Shown in pieces: positions 25,677 to 34,298 of a stretch of 64,000 nucleotides of DNA (the first letter of the stretch is position 1; every line of letters starts with the position of its first letter). The translations under genes were made by a program, and so were the position numbers. The notes beneath the pieces were generated by a model. It saw only the letters and a program-made list of their open reading frames with translations, had not been told where the DNA came from and ran no database searches. Location of the stretch: the NCBI RefSeq assembly GCF_000812465.1, contig NZ_JWMA01000081.1:1-64000 (forward strand), read 5' to 3'. The stretch is from Cupriavidus sp. IDO. GTDB taxonomy: Bacteria; Pseudomonadota; Gammaproteobacteria; Burkholderiales; Burkholderiaceae.

Positions 25677-26780
25677 TTAGGCTCGCTTCCAGACCTGTCC
25701 GGCTTGCAGTGCGGCCAGCACCGAATCAGTATGCTCGCCCCTCAGGGGCACCGGCCCTGGCTCGCACAATTGGCCGTCGAAGCGCGGCGCAGGCGACGCC
25801 TGCAACTCGCCGTCACGCTCGAAGTAGACGCCGCGCGCGAGGTTATGCGGATGCCTAGCCGCCTCTTGGGGGCTCAACACCGGACCGAAACAGGCGTCAG
25901 TCCCTTCAAGCACTCTGCACCATTCGGCACGCGTACGGCCAGCGAAGATATCGGCAAAGTGGCGGCGCATCTCCGGCCAGCGCTCCCTGTCCCACTGGCG
26001 GGCAAACTGCGGTACGTCTTCCAGGCCGAGTTTTTCGAGCAGCAACGCATAAAACTGCGGTTCGATGGCACCCACCGTGATGAACTGGCCATCCGCGCAG
26101 CGATAAGTCGCGTAGAAATGCGAGCTGTCGTGCACGTTCTCGCCGCGCGCGCCAACCACCAGGCCGGCCTTGCGGGTAGACAGGAGCAGCGACATCAGGT
26201 GTGCGGAACCGTCCACGATCGCCGCGTCCACCACCGTGCCCCGCCCGGTTTCGCGGGCCTTAAGGATGCCGGCCAGGATCCCCACCGCCAGGTAGAGCGC
26301 GCCGCCACCTATATCGCCAATGGCGGTAATGGCCGCAGACGGCGGTTCGACGGGGGAGCCATTGTAGTAAAGCGCGCCGGACAGGGAAATGTAGTTGTTG
26401 TCATGGCCCGCCGACTGGGCCATCGGTCCAGACTGGCCCCAGCCGGTCATGCGCCCATAGACCAGGCGGGGGTTGCATGCCAGCAGTTCGTCCGGACCCA
26501 GCCGCAAGCGCTCCATTACGCCGGGCCGCATGCCTTCGATCAGCACATCGGCATCCTCCACCAGTTTCAAGACCAGCTCCCGACCCACGTCGGTCTTCAG
26601 GTCTGCTACCACTGAGCGCTTGCCGCGGTTCAGTACGAAGCCTTCGGCGGGCTTGTCGCTGCTTGCGGCATCGCCTCGCTCGACGGCGATCACATCGGCG
26701 CCGAGATCGGCCAGATGCATGGCGCAGAACGGACCAGGTCCGATCCCACAGATTTCCACAACCCTGATACCTGAGAGCAT
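25677..26780 (-). CDS. Alpha-methylacyl-CoA racemase / CaiB-BaiF family protein (second copy)
   Basis: The 367-residue protein is a paralogue of the one at 15,925. Counted from ATG 26780, the catalytic residues are H126 (SAGHDNNYISLSG), D156 (AIGDIGGGAL) and E240 (GAIEPQFYALL), matching the racemase branch of the family. GGAG lies 12 bases upstream. The ATG at 26798 is an alternative, but its AGGAA abuts the codon. It probably interconverts the R and S forms of a 2-substituted acyl-CoA. Upstream lies the remnant of an acyl-CoA dehydrogenase on the same strand, so the pair was once probably an operon. Confidence 0.85.
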   Translation of the reverse strand: MLSGIRVVEICGIGPGPFCAMHLADLGADVIAVERGDAASSDKPAEGFVLNRGKRSVVADLKTDVGRELVLKLVEDADVLIEGMRPGVMERLRLGPDELLACNPRLVYGRMTGWGQSGPMAQSAGHDNNYISLSGALYYNGSPVEPPSAAITAIGDIGGGALYLAVGILAGILKARETGRGTVVDAAIVDGSAHLMSLLLSTRKAGLVVGARGENVHDSSHFYATYRCADGQFITVGAIEPQFYALLLEKLGLEDVPQFARQWDRERWPEMRRHFADIFAGRTRAEWCRVLEGTDACFGPVLSPQEAARHPHNLARGVYFERDGELQASPAPRFDGQLCEPGPVPLRGEHTDSVLAALQAGQVWKRA

Positions 26781-26849
26781 GATGATTTCAGTCTCCATTT
26801 CCTGTTATTCCGGACCGACGGGCCAGCTAGCGCCCGTTCTTCCGCTTTC

Positions 26850-27270
26850 TCACAATGAGCGCACGACCAGCTCCCGACGGATTTCATTAGCGCCACCGTA
26901 GGTAGATGCGTTGCGCGCGCGCGCCGACATATGCTCGCAATGGGTGTTCCAGCAAGTATCCGTATCCGCCAAGAATCCGCACGCACCTGTCGATCACCTC
27001 TCACTGCCACTCGGTCAGCCGGACTTGCCTATCGAAGCCAGAGCCCGACTCGAGCGTGCCATTGATCCACACGCCAACGAACGGCCGGGCCATTGACGGC
27101 CGTGACAAGGCTGGGAAAAGTGCGCCGATCCTCGATGGGCCGACTCGATAGGGTTTCCATCGCCTCAAGGGCCCGCTGGCTTACGCAGCGCGCCAGGACA
27201 GAGGGAAGCAGGATGCTCGCCACATGGTTTCGGCATATCCAAGAACTCATGGAGGACAAGGCTAAGATCA
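26850..27270 (-). pseudogene. Decayed acyl-CoA dehydrogenase, 3' part only
   Basis: Read on the minus strand across frames, the segment gives GTLESG, LASIGKS, RLTEWQ, a TGA codon, EVIDRCVRILGGYGYLLEHP, ARAQRIY and then YGGANEIRRELVVRSL before a stop at 26850. This is the standard C-terminal domain of acyl-CoA dehydrogenases. A tandem duplication of CTAC (26898-26905) shifts the frame just before GGANE, and other shifts lie upstream. The 5' two-thirds of the gene is absent. From 27,271 to 27,374 I see nothing. Confidence 0.75.
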
Positions 27271-27374
27271 CGGAAAGGTGGCTTATATGCGCTCATTCTG
27301 TATGAATGGGAGATAGTTGAAATCGCCGGCTTGGATTGAAGCCTAGCCAACCGTGCTGCCGTCAGCGCTGATCC

Positions 27375-28964
27375 TCAGCCTATTTGCCTCGCGCGTCCTT
27401 CCCAGAACGGCTTCCGCAATTCGATCTTAAGGACCTTCCCGGCTCCGGAAAGCGGCAGTGCGTCGCGAAACTCGATACTCCGTGGACTCTTGTAGCCCGC
27501 GATCTCGGCCTTGCAGTGCGCTATAAGCTCCGTCTCGCTGACGGACTCGCACGGCTTACACACGACCACTGCGTGGACCGACTCGCCCCACTTCTCGTTC
27601 GGGATGCCAATCACGGCACAGGCTGACACAGCGGGATGCTTCGCTAGCGTATTCTCCACCTCGGCCGAATAGACGTTTTCACCACCGGTGACGATCATGT
27701 CCTTGACGCGATCGACGATGTAGAGGAAGCCGTCATCGTCCATCCATGCTGCGTCGCCGGTATGCATCCAGCCATCGCGCACGGCGATGGCGGATTGCTC
27801 GGGGTTGTTCCAGTAACCGGCCATGACGGTCGGGCCGCGCACGGTCACCTCCCCTACGGTGCCGCGCGGCACCTCCCTCCCGTCGCCGTCGACGATACGC
27901 ACCTCCGCCACCGGCACCGGCAGACCCGCTGAACGTAGCTTGCCGGCCTCACGCCCGTGCCCGGCGTGGCACCACGCTGGCAGGCAACTGACCACAGGCG
28001 ACAGTTCCGTCATGCCATACAACTGCGCGAAACGCGCCTGGGGCATGGCCGCGAGGGCTCGGTCGAGCAGCGGGCTGTCGATCGGCGCCGCCCCATAGAG
28101 CACCAGCGACAGGCTCGACAGGTCGTGCGCACCGAACTCCGGAGCGTCGAGCAGACGCTGGATCATGGTCGGCACGAGGAAGATCTCGCTGCCCCGCTCT
28201 TCCGAGATGGCTCGAAGCACCGCCGCCTCATCGAAGCCCGGCAGGATGACCTGCTTGCACAGCCGCAACATCAGTTGCAACGTGAGGCCGATGCCGCCCA
28301 CGTGGAACATCGGCGCTGCCTGGATGCCGACCGCGCGCTCGGGGCGGGTGGCTGCCGCCACGGCGGCGAGCGCGTCGATCGCAAGGTTGGCGTGGGTCAG
28401 CATCACGCCCTTCGGCGTGCCCGTGGTGCCGCCGGTATACAGGATCGCCGCCAAGTCAGCGCCGCCCCGCTGTGCGTCTCTGACCGGCTCCGTCTCGGCG
28501 AGCAGCCACTCGTAGCCAAGCATGCCGGACGGCACTGGACCGTCGCCCACATGGATCAGCGTTTGCAGCGACTTCGATAGCGCGCGCAGATCCCTGGCGA
28601 TCCTCGCGAAGGCATCGTCGACCAGGAGGATGCGAGTGCCGCAATCGTCCAGCGACCACACCATCTCGCGCGCCGTCCAGCGGACGTTGACGGGGTTCAC
28701 CACGCCCCCGCCCCACCACGCGCCATACAGGTACTCGACATAGCGATCAGAATTCTGCGCGAGCATGCCGACGCGGTCGCCGGGACGCATGCCGAGGCGC
28801 TGCAACGCGGCGGCCAGTCGCGCAACGCGGTCGCAAAGAACCGCGAACGTGGAACGCCGTTGCCCCGAGACCAGCGCCTCCGCCTGCGGGCACTGGCGCA
28901 GGGCCTTGTGCAGGGGCTGGGTCAGGGACATGCCGATGCCGGCTGGCTCAATCCTGGAAGCCAT
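27375..28964 (-). CDS. AMP-forming acyl-CoA synthetase/ligase
   Basis: The 529-residue ANL enzyme activates a carboxylic acid to its CoA thioester with ATP. The P-loop motif LYTGGTTGTPKGVML, LYGMTELSP, the hinge DGWMHTGDAAWMDDDG and the C-terminal catalytic lysine region LSGAGKVLK are all present. I start it at ATG 28964, nine bases after AAAGGA; the longer upstream frame is not protein-like. It is the last gene of the minus-strand beta-oxidation operon. The FadD-like pattern suggests a fatty or alicyclic acid. Confidence 0.9.
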   Translation of the reverse strand: MASRIEPAGIGMSLTQPLHKALRQCPQAEALVSGQRRSTFAVLCDRVARLAAALQRLGMRPGDRVGMLAQNSDRYVEYLYGAWWGGGVVNPVNVRWTAREMVWSLDDCGTRILLVDDAFARIARDLRALSKSLQTLIHVGDGPVPSGMLGYEWLLAETEPVRDAQRGGADLAAILYTGGTTGTPKGVMLTHANLAIDALAAVAAATRPERAVGIQAAPMFHVGGIGLTLQLMLRLCKQVILPGFDEAAVLRAISEERGSEIFLVPTMIQRLLDAPEFGAHDLSSLSLVLYGAAPIDSPLLDRALAAMPQARFAQLYGMTELSPVVSCLPAWCHAGHGREAGKLRSAGLPVPVAEVRIVDGDGREVPRGTVGEVTVRGPTVMAGYWNNPEQSAIAVRDGWMHTGDAAWMDDDGFLYIVDRVKDMIVTGGENVYSAEVENTLAKHPAVSACAVIGIPNEKWGESVHAVVVCKPCESVSETELIAHCKAEIAGYKSPRSIEFRDALPLSGAGKVLKIELRKPFWEGRARQIG

Positions 28965-29022
28965 GTGTGTCGATCCTTTGATCCGCATTGAAGTCATATC
29001 GCGCGGCAGGCGCCGAGCCCGC

Positions 29023-29808
29023 TCACCGCCCCAGGAATACGCCCGGCCGCCGCTCCGCAAAGGCGGCACATCCCTCGCGGAAATCGGCGGAGGCGGCCAG
29101 CAAGGACTGCGTATCCGCCTCCCACGCGAGCATGGTGTCAAGCGACATCGGTACGCGCGAGAGCACTGCCTTGGTGGTGGCAATCGTCGCCGGGGGCGCC
29201 TTGGCCAGCCGCAAGGCCCGTTCCCGCGCCTGTTCCAAGACCTGCCCCGGCTCGGTCAGTACGTCGACCAGTCCGAGTACCCTGGCCTGTGTGCCGGGAA
29301 TTGGATCGCACAGCATCAGGATTTCACGCGCCACGCCCATACTCACACGCTGAGGCAGCGACCACAGCAGTCCATAGTCCGGCGTCAGCCCGAGACGGCC
29401 GAAGGCTGCGCAAAAGGTGGCATTGGGGTCGGCGAACACGAAGTCCGACGCCATCGCGAGCGAAAAGCCCGCCCCAAACGCAGCACCCTGCACGGCAGCC
29501 ACCACGGGCAGGCGGCCGCCGATCATTGTGCGCACCACCTGCTGGCCGATCTGCATGTTGCGGCGCATAACGAGGCCCGGGGCATCCAGTCCGCCCACGT
29601 CGCCGCCGGAGCAGAAATGCGCGCCGCCGGTGAGCAGCACGGCGCGGCAGGCGTCGTTGTCCTGCAGGGCGGCCAGCGCACGGGCGAGTCCTTCGTAGAG
29701 TTCAGGTGTCAGCGCGTTGCGCTTTGACGGCACGTGCATGGTCAGCGTGGCCACGCCATCGGCCAGTTCAACCTTCAGGGCGGGGGAGTCCAGTTCCTCG
29801 ATCAGCAT
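29023..29808 (-). CDS. Enoyl-CoA isomerase/hydratase, PaaG-like
   Basis: The 261-residue crotonase has the CoA-binding oxyanion segments HFCSGGDVGGL and GAAFGAGFSLAMA. The two glutamates of true hydratases are absent: the first position is Ser (GAGFSL), and the second region reads FGRLGLTPDYG. The latter carries Asp where PaaG-type isomerases have their catalytic Asp. A double-bond isomerase, or epoxyacyl-CoA/oxepin isomerase, is therefore more likely than a hydratase. GGAGAA precedes the ATG at 29808. It lies between the SDR and ligase genes of the operon. Confidence 0.85.
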   Translation of the reverse strand: MLIEELDSPALKVELADGVATLTMHVPSKRNALTPELYEGLARALAALQDNDACRAVLLTGGAHFCSGGDVGGLDAPGLVMRRNMQIGQQVVRTMIGGRLPVVAAVQGAAFGAGFSLAMASDFVFADPNATFCAAFGRLGLTPDYGLLWSLPQRVSMGVAREILMLCDPIPGTQARVLGLVDVLTEPGQVLEQARERALRLAKAPPATIATTKAVLSRVPMSLDTMLAWEADTQSLLAASADFREGCAAFAERRPGVFLGR

Positions 29809-29828
29809 GTTTTCTTCTCCTGTCACCG

Positions 29829-30608
29829 TCAGAGGCCGCTCGCTAGATGCCCGCCATCGACGGCCAGCACCGCCCCCGTCATGTAGGCCCCGGCCTCCGA
29901 TGCGAGGAGCCAGAGCGGACCGAGCAGGTCGTCCGGCGTGCCGAAGCGGCGTTGCGGCACGCGGCCCATCAGCTTCTGGCCGGCATCGCTGGCGAGGAAC
30001 GCCTCGTTCAACTCGGTGCTGATGTATCCGGGCGCCAGCGCATTCACGCGGATGCGGTGCTGCGCCAGCTCCAGCGCCAGAGATCGCGTCAGATGGATCA
30101 GCCCGGCTTTCGAGGCACAGTACGGCGCCACGCCGCCCGCCACCCGTACCCCGGTGATCGACGCGACATTGACAATGGAACCCGGCCTTCCGGCGGCGAC
30201 CATGCGGCGCGCAGCCTCCGTCGCCACGAGCCAGGCACCCTTCAGGTTGGTGTCGATCGCCGCGTCCCAAGTGTGCTCGTCGTGCTCCAGCAGCGGACGG
30301 GTCACCGCGACACCCGCGTTGTTCAGGATCAGATCGACGGTGCCGATCTCCGACTCCATCGCGTCGAACGCTTCGCGCACGCTGTGCGCATGCGTGACGT
30401 CCATTTCGACAGCCAGTGCCCGTCCGCCGGCATCCCCGATCTTGCCGACCAGGGCCGTCAGCCGGTCGAGACGCCGCGCCCCGACCGCGACCGTCGCCCC
30501 GCGAGCCGCGAGGAACCGGGCGAAATGCCGCCCGAGTCCGCTTGAGGCGCCGGTTACCAGCGCCACTCGCCCTTGCAGCGAGAACTGTTCGTCGAACTCC
30601 CTGCTCAC
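29829..30608 (-). CDS. Short-chain dehydrogenase/reductase
   Basis: The 259-residue classical SDR has the cofactor motif VTGASSGLGRHFA, the NNAG motif (LILNNAGVAV) and the catalytic Ser/Tyr/Lys set in VNVASITGVRVAG and PYCASKAGL. It probably oxidises a 3-hydroxyacyl-CoA or an alcohol with NAD(P)+. I prefer the GTG start at 30608: GGGGAG (30615-30620) is six bases upstream and it avoids overlap. An ATG at 30641 would overlap the preceding gene by 20 bases. Its co-occurrence with an ACAD10/11-type kinase recalls the lva operon, which also carries an SDR. Confidence 0.88.
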   Translation of the reverse strand: MSREFDEQFSLQGRVALVTGASSGLGRHFARFLAARGATVAVGARRLDRLTALVGKIGDAGGRALAVEMDVTHAHSVREAFDAMESEIGTVDLILNNAGVAVTRPLLEHDEHTWDAAIDTNLKGAWLVATEAARRMVAAGRPGSIVNVASITGVRVAGGVAPYCASKAGLIHLTRSLALELAQHRIRVNALAPGYISTELNEAFLASDAGQKLMGRVPQRRFGTPDDLLGPLWLLASEAGAYMTGAVLAVDGGHLASGL

Positions 30609-30621
30609 CCTTGTCTCCCCG

Positions 30622-31872
30622 TTATTCGAAGTAGCGGCCATTTCGTTCGGCCAGTAAGACCATGCCGGCGGTCGGCCTGTACAGGTCGCCCAACTCCGCC
30701 AGGCGCTCGCAAGCCGCCAGCACCTCCCGGGCACCGAGCGCGTCGGCATGGTGCAGTGCACCGCCAATCTGGCGCGGGAAGCCGAGCCCGAGGACCAGGC
30801 TCATGTCAATGTCCGCAGCGGACGCCGCAACCCCTGACTCAAGGCAATGTGCCGCCTCAATTACCATCGGCAGCATCATTCGGGCGACAATTTCCTCCAC
30901 GTCCATGGCGCGGGTCCCACCGGGCTGGATCATGGCAAGGAGCGCATGGGTGTCGTCCGCCGGCGACTTCACCGGCCTGCCCTTGTCATCCCGGACATAA
31001 CGGTAGAAGCCGACCCCGCTCTTCTGCCCCAGCCGGCCAGCTCGCGCCATCAGCGCGACCGCATGCTCGCCGTCGATCTTCAGGCGCGACGCGTAGCCTT
31101 TGCCGATGACTTCGATGACATGCGACGCCGTGTCCATCCCCACCACGTCCTGCAGATATGCCGGCCCCATTGGCCAGCCGTATGCCTCCATCGCCTCGTC
31201 GATGGCGACGAAGTCGACGCCGTCCCGCACCAGGCGCAGAAACGCCAGGATATAGGCGGTCAGGATGCGATTGACGAGGAATCCCGGACAATCGGCCACG
31301 ACTACCGGCGTCTTGCCCAAGCGGCGCGCGTAGTCGACTACGGTGGCGACAGCCGCCGCCGAGGTTCGCTCCCCCCGAATCACCTCCACCAACGGCATGG
31401 ACGGCACCGGGTTGAAGAAGTGCATCCCGACAAAGTTCTCCGGCCGCTTTAGGTTCGCCGCCAAATCGGTGATCGACAGCGACGAAGTATTCGAGGCCAG
31501 GACGGCATGCGCCGGCACCAGTGCCTCCACCTCGGCCAGGACACCACGCTTGATGCCGAGGCTCTCGACCACGGCTTCCACCACGACATCGACCGTCCCG
31601 AAGCCGCCGTAGTCGAGCGTCGGGACGATGGACGACAGCACGGCCTGTGCCGCCTCGCCGGTCATCTTCCCGCCGCTGACTTGCTTGCCCAGCAGTCGGC
31701 CAGCCTCACGCATGCCCAAGTCGAGCGACGCGGCAGTGATATCCTTCATCACGACCGGCGTGCCGCGCAACGCGCTCTGGTAGGCGATCCCGCCGCCCAT
31801 GATGCCAGCGCCGAGCACGGCCGCACGGCGCACCGTAGAGGCTGCCGCCTCCTGCCCGTTCTCTTTCCACAT
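30622..31872 (-). CDS. 3-hydroxyacyl-CoA dehydrogenase
   Basis: The 416-residue protein has an N-terminal NAD-binding 3HCDH domain (AAVLGAGIMGGGIAYQSALRG; NTSSLSITDLA; FVGMHFFNPVPSMPLVEV) and two C-terminal 3HCDH domains. It corresponds to the dehydrogenase half of FadB without the hydratase half. The catalytic His-Glu region is in GMHFFNPV and the following loop. AAGGAG (31880-31885) precedes the ATG at 31872. It oxidises 3-hydroxyacyl-CoA to 3-oxoacyl-CoA and is tightly packed in the operon. Confidence 0.9.
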   Translation of the reverse strand: MWKENGQEAAASTVRRAAVLGAGIMGGGIAYQSALRGTPVVMKDITAASLDLGMREAGRLLGKQVSGGKMTGEAAQAVLSSIVPTLDYGGFGTVDVVVEAVVESLGIKRGVLAEVEALVPAHAVLASNTSSLSITDLAANLKRPENFVGMHFFNPVPSMPLVEVIRGERTSAAAVATVVDYARRLGKTPVVVADCPGFLVNRILTAYILAFLRLVRDGVDFVAIDEAMEAYGWPMGPAYLQDVVGMDTASHVIEVIGKGYASRLKIDGEHAVALMARAGRLGQKSGVGFYRYVRDDKGRPVKSPADDTHALLAMIQPGGTRAMDVEEIVARMMLPMVIEAAHCLESGVAASAADIDMSLVLGLGFPRQIGGALHHADALGAREVLAACERLAELGDLYRPTAGMVLLAERNGRYFE

Positions 31873-31883
31873 CTTTTCGCTCC

Positions 31884-33059
31884 TTACTCTGAACCGCCGC
31901 CGGCATGGCGGAGAATCTGTTTCGCAATGCTCCAGCGATGCACTTCCGAAGGACCGTCGTAGATCCGGAATGCGCGCATGTCGGAGAAGATCCGCGCCAC
32001 GATCGTCTCGTGCGTTACGCCTTGCCCGCCGAGAATCTGCACGCAGCGGTCCACCACGCGCCACTCGGCCTCAGAGCAGATCACCTTGGCCAGGCTGGAT
32101 TCGTGGCGTCCCTTCCCGCCCTGGTCGAGTACCCAGGCGCAATGCCAGATCGTCAGGCGGGCCGTATGCAGGTCCATCTCGTTGTCGGCCAGCATGAAGC
32201 CCACGCCCTCGTGGCTGCCGAGCGGCTTGCCGAACGCGTGGCGACGCGCGGCGTAGTCCGAGGCAATGTCGTGCGCGCGGCGCGCCTGCCCCAGCCAGCG
32301 CATGCAGTGTGTCAGCCTTGCCGGCGCGAGGCGGATTTGCGCGTAGCGAAAGCCTTGCCCGACCTCGCCCAGCACGTCGGTGGCGGGAATCCGCAGGTTC
32401 TCGAAGCGAATCACGCCGTGACCGCCTGTAAAGCACGCATCCAGCGCGTCCATCGTCCGCTCGTGGATAAAGCCGGGGCGGTCCGTGTCGCAGAGGAACA
32501 TGGTGGCGCGGCCGTCCTCCATGCGCGCCATGATGATCGCGTACGAGGCGCCGTCCGCGCCGGTGATGAACCACTTGCTGCCGTTGATCACGTAGCCGTC
32601 GCCATCGCGCACGGCCGTCGTCTGGAGCATGGCGGGATCGGAGCCCGCCCCCGGGTCCGGTTCCGTCATGCAGAAGCACGAGCGGATCTTTCCCTCGATT
32701 TGCGGCTGCAGCCAGCGCGCCTTCTGCGACGGGGTCGCGACGGCTTCCATCAGGTGAATGTTGCCCTCGTCCGGCGCCGCGATGTTGAGCGCCGTGGGGC
32801 CGAGAGTAGAGTAGCCCGCCTCCTCGAACACAATCGCCTTGGCCAGGTGCGACAGCCCCAACCCGCCCGACTCGACCGAAGCATGGGGCGTCAGCAGGCC
32901 GGCATCGCGTGCCCTGGCAACGAGTTCAAGGCGCAGCGATTCACTTGGCCCGTGGGCCGTCTGCCGGGGATCGCGCTCCAGCGGAATCACCTGCTCGGCA
33001 ATGAAGCGCCGCGTACGCAACTGCAGCGCCTTCAGATCATCGGAGATTTCGAAATTCAT
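31884..33059 (-). CDS. Acyl-CoA dehydrogenase, ACAD10/11-like
   Basis: The 391-residue protein has the usual ACAD layout (SCFCMTEPDPGAGSDPAML; KWFITGADGASYAIIMARM; HGVIRFENLRIPATDVLG). Its C-terminal signature FRIYDGPSEVHRWSIAKQIL is the DGP-E-V-H type found in the ACAD domain of ACAD10/11 and their bacterial homologues. In the family the same polypeptide or operon carries an APH-like kinase, and one is present at 39,636. It may therefore act on the 4-phosphorylated acyl-CoA made by that kinase. GGAG lies seven bases before the ATG. Confidence 0.9.
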   Translation of the reverse strand: MNFEISDDLKALQLRTRRFIAEQVIPLERDPRQTAHGPSESLRLELVARARDAGLLTPHASVESGGLGLSHLAKAIVFEEAGYSTLGPTALNIAAPDEGNIHLMEAVATPSQKARWLQPQIEGKIRSCFCMTEPDPGAGSDPAMLQTTAVRDGDGYVINGSKWFITGADGASYAIIMARMEDGRATMFLCDTDRPGFIHERTMDALDACFTGGHGVIRFENLRIPATDVLGEVGQGFRYAQIRLAPARLTHCMRWLGQARRAHDIASDYAARRHAFGKPLGSHEGVGFMLADNEMDLHTARLTIWHCAWVLDQGGKGRHESSLAKVICSEAEWRVVDRCVQILGGQGVTHETIVARIFSDMRAFRIYDGPSEVHRWSIAKQILRHAGGGSE

Positions 33060-33086
33060 GTCAGATCTCCAGAGCAGTCAGGTCCC

Positions 33087-33107
33087 GACCATCGACCATC
33101 GACCATC
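33087..33107. repeat. Three tandem copies of GACCATC
   Basis: Three perfect 7-bp units lie in the 63-bp gap between two acyl-CoA dehydrogenase genes. It is a small tandem repeat with no evident function. Confidence 0.6.
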
Positions 33108-33122
33108 CAGGTTGGGCGATCG

Positions 33123-34280
33123 TCATGCCTTCTTCCTATCGTCCAGGCCAAGGCTGCGCCCGATGATTTCCTTCATGATCTCGTTCGCGCCGGCGAAGAT
33201 GCGCGAGACCCGTGCGTCGGTGTACATCCTGGCGATCCGGTACTCCTCCATGTAGCCGGCGCCGCCGTGCAACTGCACGCAGGCGTCGATCACACGGTTC
33301 TCAAGTTCGGTCGCCAGCAGCTTCGCCTCCGACGCGACCACCGCCGTCAGTTCGCCGGCATTGGCCTCCATCACGCAGTGGTCGACGAACGCCTGCGCCG
33401 CGTCAAGCTGCGCGCGCATGGTGGCCATCTCGAAGCGCACGTGCTGGAACGTGCCGACCGGCTTGCCGAACGCCATCCGTTGCCTGACGTAGTCGAGCGT
33501 CAGGTCGAACGCCACCTGCGCATGCGCGATCGAGCCGATGGCGACTTGCAGGCGCTCCTCGGCCAGCAGCTCCGACATGTAAAAGAAGCCCCTGGCCGGA
33601 TCGCCGAGCACGTTCTCCTTCGGGATCCTGACGTTGTCAAAGAAGAGTTCCGCCGTGTCCTGCGCATGCAGCCCGATCTTCTTCAGCTTCCGCCCTCGCG
33701 TGAAGCCGGGCATGCCGGCCTCGACGACGAACAGGCCGATGGCGTGCCGGCTCCCGGGGTCAGTGCGGGCGGCAACGATGACGAGGTCCGCCTGCGTCCC
33801 GTTGGAGATATAGGTCTTCGCACCATTGAGCAGCCAGTGGTCGCCCATGTCCTTTGCGCTGGACTTCATGCCCGCGAGGTCGCTGCCGGCATCCGGTTCC
33901 GTCATGGCGATGGCGAGGATCTTCTCCCCCCGAATGGCCGGTGGCAGGAAGCGCGCCTTCTGCGCCTCCGATGCGAATGCGCCCAGGTACGGCGCGACCA
34001 CGCGCGAGTGCAGGTTGATGTAGAAGCCAATGTCGCCGTGGCGGACGTTCTCCTCGTACAGGACCTGCTCGTAGCGCAGGTCCTTCAGGCCCGGCCCGCC
34101 ATAGGCCTCCGGCGCCCACATCAGCAGGTAGCCCTGTTCGCCGGCCTTGAGGAAGGCGCTGCGGTCCACGAAGCCCTGTTCGCGCCAGCGCGCGGTATGC
34201 GGGCCGATTTCTCCCTGGAAGAAGCGGGCCACACTGTCGCGGAAGGCATGGTGATCCGGCTCAAAATGCGTGCGTCTCAT
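33123..34280 (-). CDS. Acyl-CoA dehydrogenase
   Basis: The 385-residue protein has ACAD signatures AIAMTEPDAGSDLAGMKSSA, TYISNGTQADLVIVAARTD and a C-terminal QLHGGAGYMEEYRIARMYTD followed by RIFAGANEIMKEIIGRS. The MTEPDAGSDL and NEIMKEIIGRS pattern is that of the large bacterial short/medium-chain group. It is the partner flavoprotein of a beta-oxidation round. It is flanked by the ACAD10/11-like gene and the FadB-like gene in the same operon. Confidence 0.9.
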   Translation of the reverse strand: MRRTHFEPDHHAFRDSVARFFQGEIGPHTARWREQGFVDRSAFLKAGEQGYLLMWAPEAYGGPGLKDLRYEQVLYEENVRHGDIGFYINLHSRVVAPYLGAFASEAQKARFLPPAIRGEKILAIAMTEPDAGSDLAGMKSSAKDMGDHWLLNGAKTYISNGTQADLVIVAARTDPGSRHAIGLFVVEAGMPGFTRGRKLKKIGLHAQDTAELFFDNVRIPKENVLGDPARGFFYMSELLAEERLQVAIGSIAHAQVAFDLTLDYVRQRMAFGKPVGTFQHVRFEMATMRAQLDAAQAFVDHCVMEANAGELTAVVASEAKLLATELENRVIDACVQLHGGAGYMEEYRIARMYTDARVSRIFAGANEIMKEIIGRSLGLDDRKKA

Positions 34281-34298
34281 GGCGTTCCTCGCAAGGGC

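Noticed and set aside
33087..33107. Three tandem GACCATC units as a CRISPR-like or regulatory array
   Set aside because: The units are only seven bases with no spacers, and they lie inside an operon gap. It is a simple slippage repeat.
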